Source: Cichorium intybus
Taxonomy: Eukaryota; Streptophyta; Magnoliopsida; Asterales; Asteraceae
Direction of reading: 5' to 3'
DNA: 64,000 nt
Assembly (NCBI GenBank): GCA_023525715.1
Contig: CM042009.1
Coordinates: forward strand, 127,994,645-128,058,644
Of this stretch, positions 43,960-56,983 are shown piece after piece. Both the position numbers and the translations under genes were made by a program. Below the pieces are notes generated by a model. That model did no database searches. It worked only from the letters and a program-made list of their open reading frames with translations, and was not told the DNA's origin. Positions within the stretch are counted from its first letter, which is position 1. Each line of letters starts with the position of its first letter.

Positions 43960-45070
43960 TGACAACGCAGCGGTCGTCGTGCGGTCAAAAATAAAGAAAA
44001 ACCTAACACACAATAGTACAGTGGTAGTCAGGGTCGATCCGCAGGAGCTTCGTGGTTAGACTAAAAGAAAGATTACCAACTAGTAGTGTCACACTACAGT
44101 CAGAGGAATCAGTTTCTATCTTCTCAATTACTAACACCCTAAAGCAATGCTCAAACAAACTCAAGCCAAGCTAAGCTAAGCTCAAATGAACCTAGTCACT
44201 TTCTGAAATCAGAAGTGCATCTCTGAATCAGAAGCAATCAAAGGCATCCAAACTAAGCAATACCAAGCAAAGCATAAACTAGCCACTAACTAAAGTTCTA
44301 CTGAACAGTTACTAGCCAATGTTTAATGCCTAAAAATTAACCTAATTAGCTACTGATTTCAGCAAGGAAAAACAGTCCCAACAAGGTCAAACAATATCCA
44401 AATACAAATCAAATATCCAAAACCAAACACAAGCATAAAAACACCGAAATACCCATATTACTTGTAACCAAATGCTTCTCATTCATCAAATCCAATATCC
44501 AAACATCCAAACAGTAACAAAATGTCATAAAACAGAAACCTAAAGCTTGGTATCAATGGTTGTCACTCCCAAGGATACAAACTAAAGCTTACAAAAATCT
44601 AACTAAATGAAAATAAAATCCAAAACATGAAAATACCACTTGAGAAGTTGCTGGAACGAATTCTTGGAGTCAAAGAGCTTCAAGGTCGATTTTACACCCC
44701 GTCTTGCTAGGGTTTTCGGCTGGAAATGCATCTATTTATATTTGCAAAATTCCTGCAGCCACGCCGTGCAGATGAAGAATCTGCGGCGCGCGTACTAATC
44801 TTTTCCCGTTTCTTCGGCATTTGATTGTGTTACACCGCCTTAAGCCCACGTCGTGCGTATCATAGATCCGCGGCGCGCATACGAGTTTCCTTGATTTTTC
44901 ATTCTTTTCCAAACTTCTTCCTTTTGCACGCTTTTAGTCCCTATTTCTATTCTTTTTCTCCAAACAAGTCCTGGCACGAAAAGTGAGAATACCAAGATAT
45001 ATTTGATATAATTTCATCAAGAACAGGGCTCAACAACGCCTAAAATACTTGATATCACTAGGCGTTGTCA
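43960..45070 (-). repeat. 5' LTR of the nested Athila-type element
   Basis: Plus strand TGACAACGCAGCGG to TAGGCGTTGTCA, 1111 bp, with matching 9-bp inverted tips (TGACAACGC / GCGTTGTCA). Confidence 0.92.
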
Positions 45071-47354
45071 AGTATCTTAGTATCGAGTTCCACGACTATC
45101 TAAAGGAATATAGAATAGTTTCATAACTGACTCCTCTTAGGACACCACAATTGAATGATGTGGCTGAGAGGCACAATCGGACCTTTTTGGATATGGTTCG
45201 TTCCATGATGAGTCGAGCTTCTCTTCCTATTCACTTCTGGGGGTATGCCTTAGAGACAGCCGCCCACATCCTCAATCTTGCCCCTACAAAAAAGGTTGCC
45301 AAAACACCTCACGAGATGTGGACGGGGAAAGTTCCCTCGTTAACACATATCAAAGTCTGGGGTTATGAAGCTTTCGTAAGACGAGAGACTCATGAAAAGC
45401 TAGCAGCTAGAAGTGAGAAGTGTATTTTCATTGGTTGCCCAAAGCAGTCCTTTGGGTATTTGTTCTACAGACCTAGTGAAAATGTGGTATTTGTAGCACG
45501 AAGAGGAGTCTTTCGAGGGAGAGAGAACTCATATTCAAAGAGGACAGTGGGAGCACAATTGACCTTGAGGAAATTCAAGAGTCAGCCAGTGAAGGAACCG
45601 TAGATGATACTAGCACTCAACCTGAGTAAGAAGTTCCCGTTGAACCGATAAACAAGTCATTACCTCTTAGGCATTCAAGTAGAGTTAACATGCCACCTGA
45701 GTTCTACGGTTTCCACATTACTACAGATGGTGACACATTTTTCAGTGCTAGGACATTGATAAATTTGGATGAACTAGCTAGCTACAACGAAGCAATGGCA
45801 AGCCCTGAGGCTGCTAAATGGAAAGAGGCAATGGACAGCGAGATCAAGTCCATGTATGACAACCAATTTTGGAATTTGTTTGATAATGTACCAGGTCGGA
45901 AGACAGTTGGGTGCAAATGGATCTTAAAGATGAAGACCGACATGGACGGAAAGGTACACACTTTTAAGGCTCGACTGGTTGCGAAGGGATTCACTTAAAC
46001 CCCAGGGGTTGACTTTGATGAGACATTCTCACCAGTAGCCAAGATAAAATCTATTAGGATAATGCTCGCCATAGCTGCCTTTCATGATTATGAAATTTAG
46101 CAGATGGATGTCAAAACCACTTTCCTTAATGGGAAGTTGGCTGAGGATGTTTATAACGAGTCAGCCAGAGGGTTTTGTAGATGCAAAGTTTCCCAATAGA
46201 GTGTGCAAGCTTGAGAAATCCATCTATGGATTGAAACAAGCATCTCGTAGCTCGAATCTTTGCTTCCATGAGAAAGTCAAAGAGTTTGGTTTCTCTAGGA
46301 GTGAAGACGATTCATGTGTGTATATCAAGGCTAGAGGGAGTATAGTAACTTTTCTGGTATTATATGTCGATGACATACTACTCATGGTAAACGACATTCC
46401 AACCTTGCAAGAAGTTAAGTCTTGACTTGTAAAGTGTATTGCCATGAAAGACCTTCGAGAAGCAGCCTATATTCTCGGGATAAGAATTTTGAGAGATAGA
46501 AAGAAGGGACTAATTGGACTTAGTCAAAGTACATATGTGGATAAGGTACTAAAGAGGTTTAGTATGGGAAATTGTAAGAAATGAGAGCTACCAATCCAGA
46601 GCAATTCCAAATTGACTAAGACTCAAAGTTCTAGTACAGATGAAGTGATAGCTGATATGAGTCGGGTACCTTACGCTTCGGCTGTAGGGTCGATCATGTA
46701 CTCTATGATATGTAGTCGCTTTGATGTGTCCTTTACTTTGAGCATGGTCAGTCGCTATCAGGGAAATCCAGGCAAAGCTCATTGGATAGCGGTTAAGAAC
46801 ATTCTCAAGTATTTATGGAGGACGAAGGACATGCTTCTAGTCCTTGGTGGCAATGATACATTGAGAGTAAGTGGGTACAGTGATACCAGCTTTCAGAGAG
46901 ATAGAGACAACTTTCGTTCTCAGTCGGGCTGGGTGTTTCTTTTAAATGCTGGAGCGGTAACTTGGAAGAGTTCCAAACAGGAAACGGTGGCTGATTCAAC
47001 ATGTGAATCAGAGTACATAGCTGCAAGTGAAACATCAAGGAATCAGCTTGGCTAAAGAACTTCATCGGTGACCTCGGTGTAGTCTCGACCATTCAGGATC
47101 CAATGGAACTTTTCTGCGATAATGAAGGAGCGGTTGCATTGACTAATGAACCAATAGATCATGGAAAGTCCAAACATATCGACAGAAAGTACCATTACAT
47201 CAGACACAAAGTAGAAGAATGTCACCTCATCATTAAGAGGGTATCATCTGAAGAGAACCCTGCAGATCCTTTGATGAAGGCTCTGAGTAGGCTCAAACAC
47301 AATCAGCATGCTAGGAACATTGGTCTGAGAGATGATATTAGTTTTAGTAGTTAG
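45071..47354 (+). pseudogene. Copia II integrase C-terminal part, reverse transcriptase and RNase H, disabled
   Basis: Resumes the interrupted integrase (ERHNRTFLDMVRSMMSRASL, about 45166-45225, with the third catalytic Glu) and GKVPSLTHIKVWG. RT follows (MASPEAAKWKEAMDSEI; WILKMKTDMDGK; MDVKTTFLNGKL; SIYGLKQASR), including the catalytic YVDDILL at about 46360-46380. RNase H then shows CESEYIAASE at about 47004-47033 and ends with a DDISFS motif. Stops lie near 45601, 45998, 46100, 46423 and 46582, and frame changes near 46135 and 47040, so the copy is dead. The order agrees with 34881-36624, so it is one element. Confidence 0.9.
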
Positions 47355-48223
47355 ATAGTTAGTTTGAAACATGTAACAAAGTAAATGTAATTGACCTTTG
47401 GTGATTAAATAATAGAGAATTATTTATAAGTTTGTTTACTTCCTTCTTTCAATTGTTTATTCTTGTGTTTCATTTTGCATGTTTTAATTCCTGAATAATA
47501 TGATTATTCAAATTCCACAGTCGTTCATACTTTTGGAAGTAAGTAGTGAATTAAGACTCTCATGAATTGAATCGGAGATTGTCTAAGGATGTTAGACATA
47601 GAAATAGTATTGCTACAATGTTCATGAATACTTAGAAATGGGGATTTAAGTATTGGATAAACCCACCCTCAGAGAATTACTTCATGGATTTTATCATGAG
47701 TGATTCTGAGACGATAATATCTTATGATCTTAAAACAGAGATATATGAGTTGTAATTTACAAGTCGGTTGTACATTGATAATGCGTAAACGCATCAGTAA
47801 CTTGATGTTATAAAACGTATTGTCATGCATGATTTGATAAGTAAATGATAGAAGCATATGAGTCAAAGTTTATTCTTTCCTTTTTGCCTAATGGGAAAAG
47901 CGATATCTTTCGGTCCCTCAGTGATTTGGTGTTGACTTATAGTGCTGGGCCCAACCAGGACTGAATTGATGTGTTTAATTAGAAGTCTTATATCATCAGA
48001 AATCAGAAATCGGGAAACAAAGTCTTGGACAATGAGATTGATTCCATTCCATGTCTCATGTCCGAATGATATCTTGAAGAACGGATGATTATATGATCAC
48101 TTATCTTAGGACGCGTAACTGGCTAGGTTAGAGTTCGGTAGCAGCTTATGGAAGCTAGAATTTGCTTATCGATTCAGAAGTTATACTGGCAGTTATAGTT
48201 ATAGACTTATCTAAGTGGAAGAC
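47355..48223 (+). other. 3' untranslated region and degenerate polypurine tract of copia II
   Basis: About 870 bp. It ends AAGTGGAAGAC at 48213-48223, next to the 3' LTR start, a one-base variant of the AAGTGGGAGAC tract in the inverted relative at 49284-49296. The region is similar, inverted, to 49297-50178. Confidence 0.7.
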
Positions 48224-48480
48224 TGTTGGATTAGGTGTCTAAGCCCTTAACTATAATTGGCATGTAGTTGAATTGATAGTAGCACAATCTTTTTGGGTTG
48301 CCCTCAGTAGTCCAAATGGAATTAAGGTTAATAGAGAGAGAGAGAGAGAAAATAAATAGTTTATTAATTTATTATGTGATGATAAATTAGTTAGAAACTA
48401 GTTTGGAATTAATTTGAATTAATTGGAATTAATTTGAATTAATTTGGAATTATTAAAACTGCAGGGCTAAATTGTAATTG
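48224..48480 (+). repeat. Partial 3' LTR of copia II
   Basis: TGTTGGATTAGGTGTCTAAG matches the 5' LTR at 32884. The match runs to AAATTGTAATTG (48480), where the inverted LTR of copia V begins. The rest of this LTR is not found in the window. Confidence 0.85.
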
Positions 48481-48715
48481 TGATGGAAATAGGCATAACA
48501 AATAAACTTATACTCTTAAATTCACATGCAACCTAAGGATCTATGTTTTCTCTAATTGAATCTAAAACTAAGAACCCTAGGCAAAAATCGATTTCTAAAA
48601 AGATGAATAAAACTACTAACCTTTAGTTGCTTTCGTTGGAAGCAAGCACCACAAGTGTCGTGCCTCAAATGGTTCACATCCAGAACTAGCAAGCAGGAAA
48701 ACAACAGAGAGATAG

Positions 48716-48750
<35 letters not shown>

Positions 48751-49283
48751 TCCTTAAAAGTGGCATAGAAATATGGGAGCCAGGAGGGTCTATTTATAGT
48801 CTCCATGGTGATAGCAGATAAGTCTTACAGATAAGCCTTATTTGAATTTAAATCAGATAAACATTTTATCTTATATTCAAATCCTTCTTATCTACTATAT
48901 ATTTAGCGAAAATAATAAGGATAAATCTTTATATTTTCGTTCACCATCATCCCTCCTTAATTATCTATTGCTCAACTATTGAACAATTATAATTCAGCCC
49001 CTGCACTTTTAGTTAATCCAATTAATCCCAAATTAATTCCAGTTAATTTCTGATTAGTTATTAACTAAATATTACTATTTCTAATTAATATATTATTCTC
49101 ATAATATATTAATAAATTATTTATTTTGATTTATTAATCATGTAATAAATCAACCTCTCTCTCTCTCTCTTTCTAAAAGTCGTCCTGTCCAATTGCTAGC
49201 GTTGAGGGCAACTCAAAAGGACTGTGCTACTATCAATCAAGTGTATACCAATTATAGTCATGGTTTAGAAACCTAATACAACA
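48481..49283 (-). repeat. 3' LTR of copia V
   Basis: On the minus strand it starts TGTTGTATTAGGTTTCTAAA and ends CTATTTCCATCA, 803 bp. It contains a (GA)n microsatellite on the plus strand at about 48713-48750 and a CT run at 49156-49172. Because both ends are intact, it shows where the LTR of this family should end. Confidence 0.85.
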
Positions 49284-50178
49284 GTCTCCCACTTGGATAA
49301 GTCTATGACTATAACTGCCAATATAACTTCTGAATTGATAAGCAAATTATAGCTTCCAAAATCCGTTGCCGAACTCTGACCTAGTCAGTTACGCGTCCTA
49401 AGATAAGTGATCATATGATCCTTCATTTTACAAGATATCATTTGGACATGAGACACAGATTGTAATCAATCTCATTATCCAACACTTTGTTTCCCGATTT
49501 TTGATTTGTGATGATATAGGACTTCTAATCGAACACATCAATTTAGTCCTGGCTGGGCCCAGCACTATAGGTCAACACCAAATCATCGAGGGGCCCAAAG
49601 ATATTGCTTTTCCTGTTAGGGCAAAAGGAACAAATAAACTTTGACTCATATGCTTGCATCCTTTACTCATCAAATCACGCACAATAATACGTTTTATGAC
49701 ATCGAGTTACCGATGCGTTTACGCATCATCAATGTACAACCGACTTGTAAATTTCAACTCATATGTCTCCGTTTCAAGACCATAAGATATTATCGTCTCA
49801 GAATTACTTGTGATATAATCCATGAAGTAATTCTCTAAGTGTGGGTTTGTCCAATACTCAAATCTCCATTTCTTAGTACTCATAAACATTGTAGCAACAC
49901 TATTGCTATGTCTAACTCCTTTGACAATCTACAATTCAGTTCATCACAGTCTTAATTCACTACTTACTTCCAAAAGTACGAGCGACTGTGGACTTTTAAA
50001 TAATCATATTAATCGGGAAGTAAAACATGCAAAATGAACACAATAATGAACCATTGACAAATAGCAGTAATCAATACTCATAAATAATTCTCCAATATTT
50101 AATCATCCAAGGTCAATTACATTTACTTTGTTACAAGTTTTGAAATAACTATCTAATTACTAAAACTAATATCATCTC

Positions 50179-50355
50179 TCAGACCAATACTCCTAGCATG
50201 CTGACTATGACCTTACTCAGAGCCTTCGTCAAAGGATCTTCAGGGTTCTCTTCAGATGATACCCTCTTCACGATGAGGTGACCTTCTTCTACTCTATGTA
50301 TGATGTAATGATACTTTCTATCGATGTGTCTGGACTTTCCATGATCTCTCGGTTC
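50179..50355 (-). pseudogene. Copia V RNase H C-terminal fragment
   Basis: The reading HGKSRHIDRKYHYI, then IVKRVSSEENPEDPLTKAL, is the end of copia RNase H and matches 47160-47290 of copia II. It is truncated at 50356 by an LTR. Confidence 0.85.
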
Positions 50356-51344
50356 TGACACGCCTAGGTCGTCGTGCGGTCAAAAATAGTAAAATAACCT
50401 AACACACACTAGTATAGCGGTAGTCAGGGTCGATCCACAGGAGTTACATGGTCAAGGTAGGCAACAGATTACCAATTGTAGTGTCACTCTACAACCAAAG
50501 GATCTAGTTTCTAACTTTTACCGAAAATAGTCCCGAAATCACAAAATCCAACAAATCCAAAAACTAACTCCAACATTAACCAATCCAATTCAATTTCTAA
50601 ACTAAAAAGTTACTGAAATCAGAAAGTATAATCTAAATCTAGAAACACAAGAACAATCCAACACAATCAAACATCCAAATTCATCCAAAAGCATTCCAAA
50701 GCATAAAAACCGTAAAAAGAGCAATTAACAATAACCCAATGATTAACTATTAAAAACTCAGATCCCAACTTGTCCAAAACAGAAAACATAAGATTTCAGA
50801 AACTTAAACCTAATGCTAATGGTTGTCACACCCACTAGCACTAGCCAAGCTACTAAAAATTACTAACTACTTGAAAATTAAAAGAGAAAACAATAAATAC
50901 CATTTATGGTCGACTGAAAGCTGAAACTCGGAGTCAAAGAAGCCTTGGGGGTCATTCCTATGCTAGCTCTTTGCTGCCGATTTCGACCTAGAACCCTCTA
51001 TTTATAGTTTTGAAAAATAAAAGACCACGTCGCCCGCACTTAGAATCCACGGCGCGCGTACGAGATTATCCCCATTTTTTCGGCATTGAATCTTCTCCAC
51101 CACCTCAATCATGACTCAGCGCGTCGCGCCCTTGTACATCACCATGGCGCGCGTGCTTATTCGACTCTTTTGCCTTTATCTTCAAACGTCTTCCATTTTG
51201 TACGCATTTAGCCCCTGTTTACATCTTTTCTTTCCAAACAAGCACTGACACAAAAAGTGAGAATACCACAGCATATATGATATAAATTCACTAAGAATAG
51301 GGCTCAACAACGACAAAAATACTTGATATTACTAGGCGCTGTCA
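50356..51344 (-). repeat. Left (3') LTR of the short Athila-type element
   Basis: Plus strand TGACACGCCTAGGTCG to TAGGCGCTGTCA. Related to the 36625-45070 LTRs but a different subfamily. Confidence 0.88.
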
Positions 51345-52625
<1,281 letters not shown>

Positions 52626-52991
52626 GAAAATTGAACCAATTTTAAACGCCCATAAAAGTCATTCAACACAAGTTTACCTAAAACTTTTTACTTTCATTTA
52701 CTGCCAAAAGGCTTATTATCACATCTAAAACATGACTAAAACTCATTGTATCTAAACGCCTACGTGCACGGTTCTTGCGTGCGGTTCGCTCGATCTCTGA
52801 GTCAAAACGCAAGGATGATAACTACCCACCCCGACGGGTATGCATGCACTAGTGCAACACGCCCGTCAAATCCAAAAGAAAAAAATACTAACCAACTAAA
52901 ATCTCAATATCAAAACCAAAAATCAGAAACTAAAAGTCCTACAGATCGCCTACTATCAAGCTCACAACTCCCCGGCAACGGCGCCAAAATT

Positions 52992-53975
52992 TGACACGCC
53001 TAGGTCGTCGTGCGGTCAAAAATAGTAAAATAAACCTAACACACACTAGTATAGCGGTAGTCAGGGTCGATCCACAGGAGTTACGTGGTCAAGGTAGGCA
53101 ACAAATTACCAACTGTAGTGTCACTCTACAGCCAGAGGATCTAGTTTCTGACTTTTACCATAAACAATCCCAAAATCATAAACATCCAACAATTCCAACT
53201 CAAGCATCAACTATACTAAAGCCAAAACCAATACCTAACCCTAATCACTTACTGAAATCAGAAGTATAATTCAGAAGTAATCAAGATCAAATCAACACAA
53301 TCAAACATTCAAACATCCAAATGCATCCCAAAACATAAAAACCATAAAAAGAGCATTTAACATTAACCGAATGATTAACTATTAAAAAGTCATATCCAAC
53401 TTGCTCCAAAACAGCAAACATAAACTTTCAGAAACTAAAAACTAATACCAATGGTTGTCACACCTAATAACACTAGCCAAAGCTACCAAAACTACTAAAC
53501 TACTTGGAAATTAAAAGAGAAAAAAAATACCAATTATGGTCGACTGAAAACTGAAACTCGGAGTCAAAGAAGCCTTGGGAGTCGTTCCTATGCCAGGTCT
53601 TTGTTGAACGTTTCGACCTAGAACCCTCTATTTATAGTTTTGAAAAATAAGTGACCGCGCCGCGCGCACTTAGATTCCGCAGCGTGTGTGCTAATTTATC
53701 CTCGTTTCTTCGACATTTGAATCTTCTCCACTGCCTCATTGCTGACTCAGCGCGTCGCGCCCTTGCACATATCCGGGGCGTGCGTGCAAACTCGACTGTT
53801 TTGTCTTTATCTTCAAACTTCTTCCATTTTGTATGCTTTTAGTCCCTATTTACATCATTTCTTTCCAAACAAGCACTGACACAAAAAGTGAGAATACCAC
53901 AACATATATGATATAAATTCACCAAGAATAGGGCTCAACAATGACTAAAATACTTGATATTACTAGGCGTTGTTA
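52992..53975 (-). repeat. Right (5') LTR of the short Athila-type element
   Basis: Plus strand TGACACGCCTAGGTCG to TAGGCGTTGTTA (the final CA mutated to TA). 984 bp. It forms an inverted pair with the LTR at 54561-55546. Confidence 0.88.
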
Positions 53976-54560
53976 GTCTCTAAGGATGAACAAGAACAAA
54001 GTGATGATGAGCCTGATGGCTATATGGTCAACAACAGTGGAGAAACAGTTGCTTTGTACGCTGCAAACAACTGAAAATTCAAGAAGCCATTTGTCAAAAA
54101 CAACTATGGAAAACCATTCACCAAAAACTTCAACAAATCTACTTTCACCCCAAAACCTAAACCTGAAATCTATACATCGAAGGAGGAAAACACCAAATCC
54201 TTAACTCCGAAGACTTCTAAAACGAAGCCTTCGGAAACCCCAAAGAAAAATCAGAAGAAAAGAAGATTGTTGGTGATTCAGGATATGACTGCAATTACTG
54301 TCACGGGAAAAACCATTTTGCGAAGGATTGTATGCTTCGTAAAAAGAATGAAAAGCAGCCTCAAGTTAAAGATGAAGCCTACTATGCGAGAAAACTAGAA
54401 GAGGCAAGAGAGAAAAAAAAGACCTTGCCCTGATGGCTTCGGAATATAACATGGGAACATACCAAGTGTGGTCTTCTGACTCCGAATATGATGAAGTAAG
54501 GAAGCCAACTCATAGTGCTTTCATGGCCTATGATGCTGGTAAGAGCTTCTTGAAAGATGC
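53976..54560 (+). pseudogene. Sirevirus-like copia gag fragment with zinc knuckle
   Basis: The plus-strand reading gives a Lys/Asn/Pro-rich segment, a CCHC knuckle CNYCHGKNHFAKDC (about 54289-54330), then a Glu/Lys-rich helix and YQVWSSDSEYDEV, all typical of the C-terminal part of Sirevirus gag. The frame carries a stop (TGA at about 54073) and a frame change near 54240 and again near 54420. The TTCGGA/TCCGAAG words match the style of the 2713-11838 element. Both sides are LTRs of Athila-type elements (53975 and 54561). Confidence 0.8.
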
Positions 54561-55546
54561 TGACAAAGCCTAGTAATATCAAGTATTTTAGTCGTTGGTG
54601 AGCCCTATTCTTGGTGAATTTATATCATATATGCTGTGGTATTCTCACTTTTTGTGTCAGTGCTTGTTTGGAAAGAAATGATGTAAACAGGGGCTAAATG
54701 CGTACAAAATGGAAGAAGTTTGAAGATAAAGACAAAACAATCGAGTTCGCACGCGCGCCGCGGATATGTGAAAGGGCACGACGCGTTGAGTCAGCAATGA
54801 GGCGGTGGAGAAGATTCAAATGTCGAAGAAACGGGGATAAACTCACACGCGCGCCGCGGAATCTAAATGCGCGCGGCGCGTTCACTTATTTTTCAAAACT
54901 ATAAATAGAGGGTTTTAGGTCGAAATCAGTAGCAAAGACCTGGCATAAGAACGACCCCCAAGGCTTCTTTGACTCCGAGTTTGTGTTTTTAGTCGACCAT
55001 AATTTGTATTTATGTTTTTCTCTTTTAATTTCCAAGTAGTTTAGTAGTTTTGGTAGCTTTGGCTAGTGTTATTGGGTGTGACAACCATTGGCATTAGCTT
55101 TTAGTTTCTGAAAGTTTATGTTTTTTGTTTTGGAACAAGTTGGATCTGAGTTTTTAATAGTTAATCATTCGGTTATTGTTAATTGCTCTCTTTTCGGTTT
55201 TTCTGCTTTTCGTTGAATATTGGATGTTTGAATGTGTTGGATGTTTTGATTTAACCTTTGTTGCTTCTGATTCTGAAGTGCATTTCTGATTTCAGTAAGT
55301 AATTAGGTTAAGTATTGGTTTTAGTTTAGTTGATGCTTGATTTGGAATTGTTGAATATTCATGATTTCTGGATTGTTTTGGTAAAAGTTAGAAACTAGAT
55401 CCTCTTGCTGTAGCGTGACACTACAGTTGGTAATCTGTTGCCTACCTTGACCACGTAACTCTTGTGGATCGACCCTGACTACCGCTATACTAGTGTGTGT
55501 TAGGTTATTTTACTATTTTTGACCGCACGACGACGTAGGCGTGTCA
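54561..55546 (+). repeat. 5' LTR of Athila-type element IV
   Basis: Starts TGACAAAGCCTAGTAATATC and ends CGTAGGCGTGTCA. It is the inverse of the LTR at 52992-53975 over its whole length. CpG block at about 54750-54885. Confidence 0.9.
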
Positions 55547-55550
55547 AATT

Positions 55551-55569
55551 TTGACGCCGTTCCCGGGAA
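55551..55569 (+). other. Degenerate tRNA-Asp type primer binding site
   Basis: TTGACGCCGTTCCCGGGAA, four bases after the LTR, is the Athila primer site with a few mismatches. Confidence 0.75.
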
Positions 55570-55637
55570 GTTGTACGCTTAGGATAGACGATCAGTGGTA
55601 TTTTTCTTTTGATGTTTGATTTTTAGTTTTCAAATTT

Positions 55638-56165
55638 TTGTATGTGTACGTCCTCACAATGGGCGATTACATGTACCCGGGTCAATACACGTGTTATGGT
55701 GGCCCGGTTTATTACAATAACAACAAGTGGAACCAGGGTCGAGGACCTCCACGACAGCAACAGCAAAACAATCAGTGGAGAGGACAACAGTATAATAATG
55801 GGCTGTACAATAACGGTAATGTCGTTCCTCCGCTTTATTTTGCACAACCGAGTGGGCAGTCGGTTGCATCGCACTTCCAGCCACGGGAGTACGATGAGGC
55901 ATCGCCTATATTTTTTCCTGAAAATGTAGATTGTCAGGTAGAGATTGGGCCAGAGTTGTTAGCTGTGTTGCTTAAATTTAGGAGTCATACGCAGGATAAT
56001 CCTTATAATCATATTCACGAGTTCTTAGATATAGCCAACGTGAACATACCTAGAAATACTGATAGGAATATCGTTAGGCTTAAGTTGTTTCCGTTCACAC
56101 TCAAGGACAAGGCGCAGTATTGGTTCATGTTGCTGCCGGCCAACAGTATCACTACGTGGGAGTAG
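55638..56165 (+). pseudogene. Athila-type gag, truncated
   Basis: 175 codons with the N-terminal Asn/Gln/Tyr-rich part and the start of the gag domain (DNPYNHIHEFLDIANVN; LFPFTLKDKAQYWFMLLP). It ends at a TAG where the relative at 42417-43496 has a Gln codon (TTWDQL), so this is a nonsense change. The gag frame continues to 56200, where the copia VI LTR cuts it. Confidence 0.85.
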
Positions 56166-56204
56166 TTGAGGACAATGTTCTTGCAGGAGTTCTATCCCCC
56201 AAGC

Positions 56205-56970
56205 TGTTGGATGAGGTGTCTAAGTCATGACTTTATATTTATATTTATCTTGTTAATTGAAGCAAATTCCATTTGGGTTGCCCTCATAGCTGGAGGTTAG
56301 GATAGAGTTCAGTAGAGTAAAAGGTTGATTTATTAATTGTGTAATAAATCAATAGAATTAATTAAATGGTTTATTAATATATTTAAGTGTTAATATATTA
56401 ATTAGAAACTATAATAATTAATTGAGATTTAATATAGAATTAATTGGATTTAATTTAGTGATTAAATAAATTAATTAAAAGTGCAGGGACTGGTTTGTAT
56501 TTATTCAATAGTTGAATAATCTGGCAAACCAGTGGAAGGGCCTAAGTTGGCGAAATTATGAGTGAGTACACTCATATTTCAAAACCCTAATTAGCGTTAA
56601 GGAAAGCCTTGTCCAAATGGTTAACAGGCTTGTCCATTTGGAGGCTCCTTAGGGTTTCAGTTGTAACCCTTGGAGGCTATAAAAGGAGGCACCTGGCCAC
56701 CCTAAAACCTGCGCCATTTTTCAACCAAGATTACTCTGCTGGACTGTCTTCTCCACTGCTTGGGTGTGACTCCATCTGAGGCAGGACACTTGTGCTGCTA
56801 GCTTCTGGATCAAGAATCAAAGGTTGGTTCTTCTATTTTATACTTTAGAAATTATTGTTGGCCTTTAGGTTTTTTAGTTTATATCTTCATAGAAGAAAAC
56901 ATAGATCTTTTAGGGTTTCATGTGAACCATAAGAATTTTATTTGTTCATTGATTGCTAGAAAACCCTTTA
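56205..56970 (+). repeat. 5' LTR of copia VI
   Basis: Starts TGTTGGATGAGGTGTCTAAG, a relative of the copia II LTR. The end before the primer site is degenerate. Confidence 0.8.
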
Positions 56971-56971
56971 G

Positions 56972-56983
56972 TGGTATCAGAGC
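56972..56983 (+). other. Primer binding site of copia VI, initiator tRNA-Met type
   Basis: TGGTATCAGAGC directly after the LTR. Confidence 0.9.

Larger units (their letters stand above)
36625..45070 (-). mobile_element. Non-autonomous Athila-type gypsy element nested in copia II
   Basis: 8446 bp with 1.1-kb LTRs at both ends and an AGTAT target duplication (36620-36624 and 45071-45075). On the minus strand: 5' LTR, tRNA-Asp type primer site, gag, N/Q-rich linker, protease, a small coiled-coil ORF, and an ORF similar in style to the Athila ORF1 family, then the 3' LTR. Between protease and ORF1 there are only about 900 bp, so reverse transcriptase, RNase H and integrase are absent. The element must have been mobilised by proteins supplied in trans. 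The exact duplication and near-identical LTRs make this the youngest large insertion in the window together with its relatives. Confidence 0.9.
32884..48480 (+). mobile_element. Ty1/copia element II, split by a nested Athila-type element
   Basis: Copia layout on the plus strand: 5' LTR (32884), tRNA-Met type primer site, 1.15-kb leader, gag, protease and the start of integrase. These are interrupted at 36624 and resume at 45071 with the rest of integrase, RT, RNase H, a 3' untranslated region, a degenerate polypurine tract and the first 257 bp of the 3' LTR (48224). That LTR is cut at 48480 by another element. All coding parts carry several stops and frame changes, so this element is old compared with the insertion it carries. 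Confidence 0.85.
48481..50355 (-). mobile_element. Copia element V, 3' part only, inserted in the LTR of copia II
   Basis: Minus-strand order: RNase H end (50355-50179), 3' untranslated region, polypurine tract (AAGTGGGAGAC) and a full-length 3' LTR (49283 down to 48481). It is the same family as copia II but in the opposite orientation. The candidate target duplication is AATTG (48476-48480), with the other copy outside the window or lost. Upstream coding is cut at 50356 by the short Athila-type element and not found again. Confidence 0.8.
54561..56204 (+). mobile_element. Athila-type element IV, 5' part (LTR, primer site, gag start)
   Basis: Plus-strand element with its 5' LTR at 54561-55546, a mutated tRNA-Asp type primer site and gag. 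It is truncated at 56204 by copia VI (candidate target duplication CAAGC, 56200-56204). Everything downstream of gag is outside the window or lost. Confidence 0.85.
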
